From assembly GCA_937949945.1 (NCBI GenBank), contig CALFEQ010000024.1:1-64000 (forward strand): a DNA stretch of 64,000 nt, in the 5' to 3' direction. The first letter of the stretch is position 1. Every line of letters begins with the position of its first letter. The notes beneath the pieces were generated by a model. That model saw nothing but the letters and a program-made list of their open reading frames with translations, searched no databases and was not told the DNA's origin. Below are positions 33,744-42,022 of this stretch, piece by piece. The stretch is from an uncultured Myxococcales bacterium. GTDB lineage: Bacteria; Myxococcota_A; Polyangia; Polyangiales; Polyangiaceae. The position numbers and the translations under genes are program-made.

Positions 33744-35039
33744 TCAACGCCTACGATGCCTCGGCCTGCCCTTCGGCTTCGTGACCGTCGTCGCCCGGCT
33801 CGCGCTCGCCGAAGCCGACGCGCTCGCCGGAGCCCCTGCATCCGCCGAAGCCGACGCGCTCGCCGGAGCCCCTGCGTCCGCCGAAGCCGACGCGCTCGCC
33901 GGAGCCCCTGCGTCCGCCGAAGCCGACGTGCTCGCCGGAGCCCCTGCGTCCGCCGAAGTCATGACGCTCGCGGACGCATCGACCGCAGGCGTCGCGCTCG
34001 CGGACGCATCGACCGCGGGCGCGGTGCCGGCGGGCTCGGCACCGGAGAGCTTCGCGCGCACCGCATCGAGCCAGCCGTAGTGGTACGCGGCCACGAGCAC
34101 ACCGAGCAGGCTCCCCGCGAGCGTGAACGTGATGAAGAAGACCGCCACCGGCGAGATCCCTTCCACCGCCGGAGGCGTCGGGCGAGGCAGCCTCGCCGGA
34201 TCGTAGGCGCCGCTGCCCGGAAGCGCCGGTTCGACGCCGAGCGCTGCGGGAGCGCCCGCGAAGCCCTCGACGGGAAAGGCCGGTGGGTTGCGATCGTCGG
34301 CGCTCGGCGGCGCGGCCGGGACGATCGGCGACGAGGGAACCGGCGGCGGCACGCCGATCGCCGGAGCGCTCTGCGGGAGGCTCGACACGGGTTGCGAGCT
34401 CAGCGACGCGAGCGCATCGGCGATCGTCGACCGCGTCAGCTCCTCGGTCGCCACCTCGCTCTCGGTCGGCTCTCGCGTCAACGGGGCGAGCTCCGCCTGC
34501 GAGTGCCAGGGCGGCCAGTGGCCCGCGGCCTCCGAGTCGAGCTGAGGTCGTATCGGACGGAGCGGCTCCGTCTTCGCGACGGCCGCGGCGAAGGGCTCCT
34601 GCTTCGGGACGGTCGCCTCTTCGGACTCCGCACGCGGGCGAGGGCGCGGCTCGATGGTGGGCTCCTCGTCCTCTTCCGCGGCGAGGGCTTCCGCCACCCT
34701 TCTCTGCAGCGTCCCGATCTCTTCCGTCTCGGCGTCATCGTCGTCGGACGCTCCGACCTCGCGCGCCGCGAGCGCGCGCTCGGCCTTCACGAGGGCGTCG
34801 GGCTCGAACCTGGGCGTGATCGCGGAGATCGAGTCGTCGATCGAGTCGCGCGGACGGAGCGGCGGCTTCGGCCCTCGCGGGGCCGCGGGCGTGATCGTGA
34901 GCGTCTCGGGCTCGGCATCCGCGGGGAGCCGTGGCGCGTTCGTCTCCACCGAGGCCGTGATGAGCGAGGGTTGGTCGACGTGCACGTCGACCTGGGTCCC
35001 CTCCTCCTCGTCCTCGCCCGTATCCGATGACCGCGTCAC
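33744..35039 (-). CDS. Repeat-rich single-pass membrane protein
   Basis: A 431-residue hypothetical protein. Residues 1-295 are acidic, Pro/Ala-rich and probably disordered. A single membrane helix follows at about 303-328 (AVFFITFTLAGSLLGVLVAAY), then an Ala/Ser/Asp repeat tail of four 12-residue units close to SADAGAPASASA. The C-terminus is basic (TKPKGRPRHRRR). The tail is encoded by 36-base tandem repeats. The positive end and large acidic N-terminal region suggest a cytosolic N-terminus with an extracytoplasmic repeat tail. Function is unknown. Confidence 0.65.
   Translation of the reverse strand: MTRSSDTGEDEEEGTQVDVHVDQPSLITASVETNAPRLPADAEPETLTITPAAPRGPKPPLRPRDSIDDSISAITPRFEPDALVKAERALAAREVGASDDDDAETEEIGTLQRRVAEALAAEEDEEPTIEPRPRPRAESEEATVPKQEPFAAAVAKTEPLRPIRPQLDSEAAGHWPPWHSQAELAPLTREPTESEVATEELTRSTIADALASLSSQPVSSLPQSAPAIGVPPPVPSSPIVPAAPPSADDRNPPAFPVEGFAGAPAALGVEPALPGSGAYDPARLPRPTPPAVEGISPVAVFFITFTLAGSLLGVLVAAYHYGWLDAVRAKLSGAEPAGTAPAVDASASATPAVDASASVMTSADAGAPASTSASADAGAPASASASADAGAPASASASADAGAPASASASASASRATTVTKPKGRPRHRRR
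33808..34023. repeat. 36-bp x4 and 30-bp x2 tandem repeats inside a gene
   Basis: Four near-identical 36-base units span 33808-33951 with a nine-base partial copy to 33960. A second pair of 30-base units covers 33964-34023. Both unit lengths are multiples of three, so copy-number change would keep the reading frame of the membrane protein. Near-identity implies recent expansion or homogenisation. Confidence 0.85.
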
Positions 35040-35208
35040 CCCATCGACGAGGTTACACCCGAAGCGGCCCGTGAAGGCGAGGTGCGAACGGGGCCGCGAC
35101 GCGCTCGGCCTGCCGTTCGGTGTCGGTGATGACTCGAGGGCTCACCTCGCTCGAAGGCAGAACTTCCGTGCTCGCGCCGTCTCGACCGGAGGGCCCGAAC
35201 CGTCTGAT

Positions 35209-35220
35209 TTTCGCGCGAAA
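35209..35220. promoter_or_regulatory. 12-base palindrome upstream of the KAS III gene
   Basis: TTTCGCGCGAAA is a perfect palindrome 48 bases before the KAS III start, in a 229-base gap between divergent genes. The placement fits an operator, but no promoter pair could be assigned with it. Confidence 0.3.
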
Positions 35221-35268
35221 CCGCCGCCGTTCTCACAGAAGGGGTCGACCTCGCGTCGCTGCGTGGCT

Positions 35269-36336
35269 ATGACGCGGTTCCCGATGGGTTTCGAAGTGAT
35301 CGGCACGGGTCATTACGTGCCCGGGCCCCCAGTACCCAACGAACGCCTCGCGAAGGTGATGGACACCTCGGACGAATGGATCTTCCAGCGGTCCGGGATC
35401 CGGCAGCGCCACTTCGCTCGCGAGGGCGAGGCTGCGAGCGATTTCGCGTTCGAGGCGAGCAAGCGCGCCATCGAGGCGGCTGGGATCAACCCAAAGGAGA
35501 TCGACTACATCATCTTCGCGACCATGACGCCCGATTACATCTTCCCGGGCTCCGGCGCCGTGCTCGGCGCCAAGCTCGGGCTCGAGGGCGTCCCGGCGCT
35601 GGACATCCGCCAGCAGTGCGCGGCGTTCGTGTTCGCGCTCCAGCTCATCGACGGCCTCGTCAAGGCCGGGGTCGCGAAGACGATCCTCCTCGTCGGCGCC
35701 GAAGCGCACGCCGGCTTCATGCCGTGGGAGGACTGGGACATCGTCGAGGGGACGTCGGATCGCGAAGCGTCGCCCGAGGCACGCGAGCGCGCGAACGCCC
35801 ACCGCGCCCTCGCGGTGCTCTTCGGTGACGGCGCCGGGGCGCTCGTCTTCCGCGCGACCGACCGCGACGCGGGCCTCGTCGCGTCGAAGGTCCACACCGA
35901 CGGCCGCTTCGCCGAGACGCTCTTCGTCCCCGGCGGCGGATTCCGCCGGCGGCCGTACTGGTCCGCGAAGGATTGGGACGAGCAGGCGCACATCCCTCGC
36001 ATGGAGGGCCGCGAGCTCTTCAAGTTCGCCGTCACGAAGCTCCCGCAGACCGCGCGCGAGCTCTGCGCCGAAGCGAACATTCCCCTCGAGAAGATCGACT
36101 GGTTCCTCGCGCACCAGGCGAACTACCGCATCAACAAGTACATCCGCGAGGGCCTCGGCGTCCCCGAAGAGAAGATGCCGATGAACATCGATCGCTTCGG
36201 CAACACGAGCGCCGGGACGATCCCGATCCTCATCGACGAGTGCGTGCGCGAGGGCAAGCTCAAGAAAGGCGAGCTCAACATGGTCCTCGCGCTCGGCGCC
36301 GGCATCCATTGGGGCTGCGCCATCGTCCGCTGGTGA
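35269..36336 (+). CDS. fabH: Beta-ketoacyl-ACP synthase III (FabH-like)
   Basis: A 355-residue thiolase-fold enzyme from ATG 35269; a second ATG at 35284 begins MGFEVIGTGHYVPG and is equally likely. FabH features are TSDEWIFQRSGIRQRHF, the catalytic Cys117 in DIRQQCAAFVFALQ, VLFGDGAGALVF, His282 in FLAHQANYRINK and Asn312 in FGNTSAGTIP. The Cys-His-Asn triad is intact, so condensation of an acyl-CoA with malonyl-ACP is predicted. The RQQC neighbourhood and an acidic insert (EDWDIVEGTSDREASPE) differ from E. coli FabH, so a specialised starter unit is possible. No other fab genes are nearby. Confidence 0.85.
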   Translation: MTRFPMGFEVIGTGHYVPGPPVPNERLAKVMDTSDEWIFQRSGIRQRHFAREGEAASDFAFEASKRAIEAAGINPKEIDYIIFATMTPDYIFPGSGAVLGAKLGLEGVPALDIRQQCAAFVFALQLIDGLVKAGVAKTILLVGAEAHAGFMPWEDWDIVEGTSDREASPEARERANAHRALAVLFGDGAGALVFRATDRDAGLVASKVHTDGRFAETLFVPGGGFRRRPYWSAKDWDEQAHIPRMEGRELFKFAVTKLPQTARELCAEANIPLEKIDWFLAHQANYRINKYIREGLGVPEEKMPMNIDRFGNTSAGTIPILIDECVREGKLKKGELNMVLALGAGIHWGCAIVRW

Positions 36337-36348
36337 GTCGATCGCTCT

Positions 36349-36398
36349 TCGGTCGTCGATCCTCGATCACTGGGGACCGACGACCGAGGTTCGACGAC
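36349..36398. repeat. Inverted repeats downstream of the KAS III gene
   Basis: TCGGTCGTCG at 36349-36358 is perfectly complementary in reverse to CGACGACCGA at 36378-36387, with a 19-base loop. An alternative partner TCGACGAC lies at 36391-36398. It starts 12 bases after the stop codon, so the RNA could form a terminator-like hairpin, but there is no T-tract. Confidence 0.4.
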
Positions 36399-36456
36399 TC
36401 ACCGGCGCGGCACCGGGCCGACCTCGACGTCGAAGGACCCGTGCTATTTTGTTCGC

Positions 36457-37140
36457 ATGAGGTCGCTTCGAAGAGCTTTCACACGCCTCTTGATGGCAGG
36501 CGCGCTCTGCCTGCCCGCCTCGGCCGTGCTCGTACCGACCGACGCGTCCGCATCGGTCTCGATCGCCGTCGGGTTCGAGATGCTGGTGAAAGACGCCGAC
36601 GTCGTCGCCGTGATCACGCCGCACGAAGCGAAGAGCGTCTGGGAAGACGGCCGGATCTACACGTACACGAAGGTGAAGGTCGACGAGAGCGTCGCCGGTG
36701 ACGTCGGCGTCGGCGCGGAGGGCTGGGTCCGCACGATGGGCGGCGTCGTCGGCAAGATCGGCCAGCTCGTCGACGGCGAGCCCGTGCTCGTTCCGGGCAA
36801 GCAGTCCCTGCTCTTCCTCCGGCGCTTCAAGGTGAGCGACGTCTACGAGGTCTCGGCGCGCGCGCAGGGCCAGTACCCGATCAAGATCGACGAGAAGACG
36901 AGGATGCGGAAGATCATCCGCTCCGCCAACGTCGGCGTGCTCCTGCCCCCGAAGGAGAAGGTCGTGTCGACGCCCGCCGTGGCTCCGCAGAGCTCGAACG
37001 CAGCCAGCGTGGCCGTGACGGAGGTCGACCCGAAGATCCGTCGCCTCGCACAGGAAGTCCTCCACGACCGCCCGCTCGACGAGGCTGCACGCGAGATCGC
37101 GGCCACGTGGAAGCGCCTCCATTCGACGCCGACGAAGTGA
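36457..37140 (+). CDS. Exported protein of unknown function
   Basis: A 227-residue protein with a signal peptide (basic start MRSLRRAFTR, core LLMAGALCLPASAVLV, likely cleavage near DASAS). The mature part has VGFEMLVKDADVVAVITP, ESVAGDVGVGAEGWVRTMGG and PVLVPGKQSLLFLRRF, a beta-rich pattern seen in exported proteins of myxobacteria that I cannot name. The C-terminal 35 residues are helical and charged. Its end overlaps the start region of the RNase D gene, so the two are probably cotranscribed. Confidence 0.65.
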   Translation: MRSLRRAFTRLLMAGALCLPASAVLVPTDASASVSIAVGFEMLVKDADVVAVITPHEAKSVWEDGRIYTYTKVKVDESVAGDVGVGAEGWVRTMGGVVGKIGQLVDGEPVLVPGKQSLLFLRRFKVSDVYEVSARAQGQYPIKIDEKTRMRKIIRSANVGVLLPPKEKVVSTPAVAPQSSNAASVAVTEVDPKIRRLAQEVLHDRPLDEAAREIAATWKRLHSTPTK

Positions 37141-38369
37141 CACGAACCAAGCCGACGTCGCTCGTCAGGACGGAGGGCGATCTCCGAGAGGCCGTCGCGC
37201 GCCTCTCGGAGAGCCCGCGGATCGCCGTCGACATCGAGTCGAACGGCCTCTTCCGCTACCGCGCGACGCTCTGCGTCCTGCAGCTCGCGACGCCGAGCGA
37301 GGTCGTCGTCGTCGATCCCTTGGCCGTCGCGCTCGCGCCGCTGGCGGAGCTCCTCGGTCCCGAGGGTCCGACGAAGATCGTCCACGACGTCTCCTTCGAC
37401 GCGCGCATCCTCGCGGAGGCGAGCCTCGTGCTCGCCAACGTCGTCGACACGTCGGTCGTGGCGCGCATGCTGGGCAGGAGCGCGACCGGCCTCGCCTCGC
37501 TCCTCGAGGCGGAGCTCGGGGTCAAGCTCGACAAGAAGCTCCAGCATCACGATTGGACCGAGCGACCGCTCCGCCCCGAGCACCTCCGCTACCTCGCCGA
37601 GGACGTCGCGCACCTCGACGCGCTCGCGGACAAGCTCCTCGCCGAGGCCGAGCGGATCGGCATCACGGAGGCCATCGACGAGGAGACACGCTACCGGCTC
37701 GGCCAGGCCATCGCCGCCGCCGGGACCGTCGATCCGAGGCCGCCGTACCTTCGCATGAAGGGCATCGAGCGCGTGCCGGTCGAAGAGCTCCCGATCCTCC
37801 GCCGGCTCGCCGATCTGCGCGAGGAGAAGGCGAAGAGCCTCGACGTGCCTCCGTACAAGGTCCTCGGGTCCGACGTCCTGTTCGCGATCGCCCGCGCGCG
37901 CCCGAAGACGCTCGAGGAGCTGTCGCGCGTGAAGGGCGCGACCGCGGGACCGCGCGCCCGATCGCTCGGCCCCGCGATGCTCGAAGCCGTGAGCCGCGGC
38001 CTCGCGGACGGCGGCATCCCGGAGGCGGAGCGTGCGATGCTCGAACGCCCGCGCCCGGCGCCTGCCGACATCAAGGCGCGTCGAGCGCGCGAGAGCCGGC
38101 TCACGAGCTGGCGCAGGGCGGAGGCGAAACGCCGAGCGGTGGACGAGCAGGTCGTCTTGCCCGGCCATTGCCTCCAGGACCTCGTCGACCTCGGCGATCG
38201 CGCCTCGCTCGACACGATCGCGCAGGTGCCCGGCATCGGCGCCTTCCGCGTCGCGCGTGACGGGCAGGCGATCCTCGACGCCCTGCGCGACGTCGCTCCC
38301 CCGCAGCCCCCGCCCGGCACGGACCGCTCCGAGGAGGCCGTGGCCGAACCCGAGGTCGCGCCGTCGTGA
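37107..38369 (+). CDS. rnd: Ribonuclease D
   Basis: A 420-residue protein from ATG 37107, overlapping the preceding gene by 34 bases; a GTG at 37137 that overlaps the preceding stop as GTGA is the alternative. The 3'-5' exonuclease domain (about 20-195) has the DEDDy residues: Asp42 and Glu44 in VDIESNG, Asp in KIVHDVSFDARI, and Tyr/Asp in YLAEDVAHLDAL. Two HRDC-like domains follow (about 235-310 and 340-400), as in E. coli RNase D. The role is tRNA and small RNA 3' processing in the cytosol. Confidence 0.92.
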   Translation: MEAPPFDADEVTRTKPTSLVRTEGDLREAVARLSESPRIAVDIESNGLFRYRATLCVLQLATPSEVVVVDPLAVALAPLAELLGPEGPTKIVHDVSFDARILAEASLVLANVVDTSVVARMLGRSATGLASLLEAELGVKLDKKLQHHDWTERPLRPEHLRYLAEDVAHLDALADKLLAEAERIGITEAIDEETRYRLGQAIAAAGTVDPRPPYLRMKGIERVPVEELPILRRLADLREEKAKSLDVPPYKVLGSDVLFAIARARPKTLEELSRVKGATAGPRARSLGPAMLEAVSRGLADGGIPEAERAMLERPRPAPADIKARRARESRLTSWRRAEAKRRAVDEQVVLPGHCLQDLVDLGDRASLDTIAQVPGIGAFRVARDGQAILDALRDVAPPQPPPGTDRSEEAVAEPEVAPS

Positions 38370-39526
38370 CGGAGCTGCTCGTCGTCGCGGGTGAGGCCTC
38401 GGGGGATCGCGCGGCCGCCGCCGTCGTCGCGAAGCTTCGTGGCGTGAACGTCTTCGGGATGGGCGGCGGCGCGCTCCAGCGCGAAGGGGTCGAGCTCGTC
38501 GCGGACCTGCGCTCCGTCACCGCGCTCGGCGTCTCGGAGGTCGCGCGCCGGGCGTGCAGCATCGGCATCTCGTACGGCAAGCTGCGTGCGGCGATCCATC
38601 GACGCCGTCCCGCCGCCGCGCTGCTCGTCAACTACACCGAGCTCAACACGCGCCTCGCGAGCCTGCTCTGGGCGTCGGGCACGCGCGTGCTCTGGTACGG
38701 CGCGCCGCAGATCTGGGCGTGGCGATCGAGCCGGGCGGTGCCGCTCCGCCGCCACCTCGATCGGCTGTGCGTCATGTTCCCGTTCGAGGAGCCGCTGTGG
38801 CGCCAGCTCGGCGTCGACGCGCGGTACGTCGGGCATCCCTCCCTCGAGGAGCGCCGCGGCGTCGAGCATCGCATCGCCGCGCGCGAGCTGCTCGGAATGA
38901 CGCCGTTCGCCTGGGCGGTCGCGATCCTGCCCGGCAGCCGCCCGCACGAGGTGCGGCGCCTGCTCGAGCCGATGCTCCGCGGCTACGAGACCGTGCGACG
39001 CGATCGCGCGAGCGTCGACGCGCGCGTGCTCCTCGCGGCGAGCCTCGACGAGCGGACGGTCGCTTGGGCCAAGAGCGTCGCGCGCGCCGCCGGCGTCGAG
39101 ACGGTGGACGTCGACGCCCGCGCGGGGATCGCCTACGCCCTGCCCGCCTTCGACGCGGCGCTCTGCGCGTCGGGCACGGCGTCGCTCGAGTGTGCGCTCG
39201 CGCGCGTCGTGCCCATCGTGTGCTATCGCGTCGGGCTCGCGACCGAGGCCTTTGCGCGCGCCCTCCTGAAGACACCGCACGTGGCGCTGCCGAACATCCT
39301 GCTCGGCCGCGCGGCCTTTCCCGAGCTGCTCCAGCGCAACGCCACGGCAGGTCACATCGCCGAGGCGCTGGCGCGCGTGCTCGACGAGCGTGAATCGTTC
39401 CTTGCATCCTGTGCGCTCGTCGAGCAGGCGTTCGGCGATCGCGTCACCCCCTCGCGCGACGTCGCGCGACTGCTCGAGCCCTGGCTCGCCGCGCCGGCCA
39501 GGACGAGCGCCGGGCGCGCCCCATGA
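38366..39526 (+). CDS. lpxB: Lipid-A-disaccharide synthase
   Basis: A 386-residue GT19 enzyme from a GTG that overlaps the rnd stop. It joins UDP-diacylglucosamine and lipid X to form the lipid A disaccharide at the inner membrane. Motifs are LVVAGEASGDRAAA at the N-terminus, GAPQIWAWRSSRA at about 112-124, CVMFPFEEPLW, VGHPSLEE, AILPGSRPHEVRR, CASGTASLECAL and VALPNILLGR. The length is normal. Its presence shows an LPS-type outer membrane. It overlaps the following GT39-like gene by ATGA. Confidence 0.93.
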   Translation: MTELLVVAGEASGDRAAAAVVAKLRGVNVFGMGGGALQREGVELVADLRSVTALGVSEVARRACSIGISYGKLRAAIHRRRPAAALLVNYTELNTRLASLLWASGTRVLWYGAPQIWAWRSSRAVPLRRHLDRLCVMFPFEEPLWRQLGVDARYVGHPSLEERRGVEHRIAARELLGMTPFAWAVAILPGSRPHEVRRLLEPMLRGYETVRRDRASVDARVLLAASLDERTVAWAKSVARAAGVETVDVDARAGIAYALPAFDAALCASGTASLECALARVVPIVCYRVGLATEAFARALLKTPHVALPNILLGRAAFPELLQRNATAGHIAEALARVLDERESFLASCALVEQAFGDRVTPSRDVARLLEPWLAAPARTSAGRAP

Positions 39527-41232
39527 GCGCTCGCGAAGCAGCGCCACGATGGGCTGATACCGTCACGATGCGCCTCCTCGTCGTCGTCAGCGTGGTGCTG
39601 CTCGCCGTCCGCCTCTGGGCCGCGCGGCACGTCGGCTTCGGCGACAGCGAGGCCCTCTACGCGTGTTGGGCGGCGCATCCGCAGCCTGCCTATCTCGATC
39701 ACCCCGGCCTCGTCGGCCTCGTCGCGCGGCTGATCGGCGGAGGCTCGATCCCGACGCCGCAGCGGACGCACGCCATAACGGCGGTCGTCGCGACCTTGGT
39801 CCCATGGCTCGTCGCCGCGGTCGCGCGGGCGGCCGGAGCTCGGAAGGAGCATGCGTACGGAGCGGCGATCGTCGTGGCGCTCGTCCCCGAGATCGCGGTC
39901 GGCCTCTTCGCGCTGACGCCGGACCTCTTGCTCGCGCCGCTCTGGCTGGGGTCGATCGGGCTCGCGATCGTCGGGCTCGCCTCCCCTTCGGCCGCGACGG
40001 CGTCGTCGACGAACGACACGGCTCCGCGCTCGAGCCCTCGTTCGAAGCGCGGCGGCAAGGGAGGCAAGCGTCGAGAATCGAAGCCCACGTCGCCCACCTC
40101 CGCGAACGACGCGTCCGCCGGCCCCACGCCGCGCGCCGAGCTGCGCGCCGCCGCAGCGCTCCTCGGCGCGGGGCTGCTCGCGGGCATCGCCGCGTCGGCG
40201 AAGGTCTCGGGGCTCTTGCTCATGGCGGCGCTCTTCGCCGTCTACGTCGAGCGCGCGCTTCGGCGCGACGATGCGAGCTCGCGCATCGCTCGCACCATCT
40301 GGCCGTGGGCCGGCCTCGCCGCCGGCGCCGTCGTCCTCGTGCCGACGATCCTCTACGAGGCTCGCCTCGGCTTCCCGATGTCGCGTCATCGCCTCGTCGA
40401 CACGCAGCACGGCGCGGGCCTCGCGCTGTCCAACCTCGGAGCGTTGGTCGCCGGGCAGCTCGCGTATCTCTCGCCGGTCGTGGCGTGGCTGGCCCTCGTC
40501 GTCGGTCGCGACCTCGTCCGGCGACGGAACGACGACGGCACGTCGCGCCTGCTCTTCTGGACGTTCGCGCTCCCGCTCGCGCCTCTCGTCCTCCTCTGCC
40601 TGTGGAGCCCCGTGGCGGAGCCTCACTGGATCGCGCCCCCGCTCCTCGCGCTCCCGATCCACGCCGCGCGACGTGCGGGCGACGCGGCCGCGTCCTTCCT
40701 CCGGCCGCGGCTCCTCCGCGTCGCCGGCGGGATCGCAGCGGCCTTCACCGCCGCCGCCCACGCATGGGTCCTGGTCCCGTCGTCGGCGCGGCTCCTTCCG
40801 AGCAGCGTCGATCCGAAGCTCGACATCGCGAACGAGCTCTACGGGTGGCCGCAAGCGATCGAGGCCGTCCGCGAGCAGCTCTCCCACGCGGCGACGCCCT
40901 TCGACCCCGAGGGCCACGAGGTCGTCGTCGTCGGCCCGCACTGGACCATGTGCGCCCAGCTCCATGCCGCCCTGAAGGGCGTCCGCGTCGGCTGCGCGAC
41001 GCCCATCCGGGACGACTTCGACCTCTGGCTGTCACGCGACCAATGGCGCCGGGCGGACAACGTTCTCTTCGTCACCGACAACCGCTTCCCGGGCGACGGG
41101 GCCGATCAGCTCCCCGAGCACGTCCGCGTCTCGCAGAGCCGTGTCCGCGTCCTGCGCGGCGGCCGTACGGCACGCGTGTTCGAGCTGTACCTGTACTCGC
41201 GCCGCGAGCGCGCCGAGCTTCGGCTCCGCTGA
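39523..41232 (+). CDS. GT39-like membrane glycosyltransferase (PMT_2/ArnT-like)
   Basis: A 569-residue polytopic protein. The first helix (LLVVVSVVLLAVRLWAARHV) is followed by FGDSEALYACWAAHPQPAYLDHPGLVGLVARL, with the acidic Asp/Glu loop typical of PMT_2-type GT-C enzymes that use polyprenyl-phosphate sugars. About ten helices follow, interrupted by a hydrophilic Ser/Lys-rich insert at about 155-205 (APRSSPRSKRGGKGGKR). A C-terminal soluble domain contains VVVVGPHWTMCAQL. Coupled to lpxB, it may modify lipid A or another LPS part, but the sugar and acceptor are unknown. Confidence 0.82.
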   Translation: MSAREAAPRWADTVTMRLLVVVSVVLLAVRLWAARHVGFGDSEALYACWAAHPQPAYLDHPGLVGLVARLIGGGSIPTPQRTHAITAVVATLVPWLVAAVARAAGARKEHAYGAAIVVALVPEIAVGLFALTPDLLLAPLWLGSIGLAIVGLASPSAATASSTNDTAPRSSPRSKRGGKGGKRRESKPTSPTSANDASAGPTPRAELRAAAALLGAGLLAGIAASAKVSGLLLMAALFAVYVERALRRDDASSRIARTIWPWAGLAAGAVVLVPTILYEARLGFPMSRHRLVDTQHGAGLALSNLGALVAGQLAYLSPVVAWLALVVGRDLVRRRNDDGTSRLLFWTFALPLAPLVLLCLWSPVAEPHWIAPPLLALPIHAARRAGDAAASFLRPRLLRVAGGIAAAFTAAAHAWVLVPSSARLLPSSVDPKLDIANELYGWPQAIEAVREQLSHAATPFDPEGHEVVVVGPHWTMCAQLHAALKGVRVGCATPIRDDFDLWLSRDQWRRADNVLFVTDNRFPGDGADQLPEHVRVSQSRVRVLRGGRTARVFELYLYSRRERAELRLR

Positions 41233-41348
41233 GCGCGAGGTCGCGTGGCGCGACGGCTTCGGCGAAGCGGCACGCACGGGCTTCGCAGCGCGCGGCCTTC
41301 GCGGCGTCCCCGTTTGACGAAGGAGCCGAGGCGCGCTGCGATCTTCTC

Positions 41349-41834
41349 GTGCCGGAGCCACGCTTCTTCTGCGACGCCATGCTCGGCGGCCTCTCGCGAT
41401 GGCTGCGCGCTGCCGGCTACGACGCGGCGTTCGAGCACGGCATCGACGACGGCGCCCTCGTACGTCGCGCGTCGAGCGAAGACCGCATCGTTCTGTCGTC
41501 CGACTCGGGCATCTTCGAGCGGACCATCGTGAAGACCGGCCGCGTGCGCGCCCTCTTCGTCCCTCGCGCGACGCCGCCGATCGACCAGCTCGGCTTCGTC
41601 CTCCGCGCGCTCGCCCTGCCGACGCGCGATCCGCGCTGCATGGCATGCGGGGGCGAGCTCGTCGAGGTAGCGAAGAGCGAAGCGTCCCGCCTCGCGCCGC
41701 CGCGCTCCTTCGCCACGTACGACCGGTTCTGGAGGTGCGCGGCCTGCGCGAAGCTCTATTGGCGCGGGACGCATTGGGAGCGGATCGTCGAGCGTTTGGC
41801 CGCGGTGAGCTCGACGGCGGCGGGCGGGAGGTAG
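41349..41834 (+). CDS. Mut7-C RNase domain protein with zinc ribbon
   Basis: A 161-residue protein from GTG 41349, chosen because the domain begins nearly at this point (EPRFFCDAMLGGLSRWLRAAGYDA, with the conserved Asp). The PIN-like Mut7-C fold continues with IVLSSDSGIFERTIVKTG. A four-Cys zinc ribbon follows, with CMACGGEL and CAACAKLYWRGTHWERI. Mut7-C domains are predicted RNases. The N-terminal ubiquitin-like module seen in some family members is absent. It lies downstream of the lpxB cluster after a 116-base gap. Confidence 0.82.
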   Translation: MPEPRFFCDAMLGGLSRWLRAAGYDAAFEHGIDDGALVRRASSEDRIVLSSDSGIFERTIVKTGRVRALFVPRATPPIDQLGFVLRALALPTRDPRCMACGGELVEVAKSEASRLAPPRSFATYDRFWRCAACAKLYWRGTHWERIVERLAAVSSTAAGGR

Positions 41835-42022
41835 TGGGCGACCGCCGACAGGTCGTGCACTTGCGCCCGCACCAGTACAGCGGCGAGGGCGCACGGCGTT
41901 GGGACGAGGAGCCGAACGGCCTCCGCTCACCGCGAGGACCGCAGGAAGCTATCGGCTCGTTGCGAGCAAGACGCCGCGGCCGGCGGCATCGCGCCCTTCT
42001 ACACGACGCCCGATACCTGCCG

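Noticed and set aside
33781..34080. A plus-strand gene through the tandem repeats
   Set aside because: It mirrors the repeat-encoding tail of the minus-strand protein and has no ribosome binding site or independent support.
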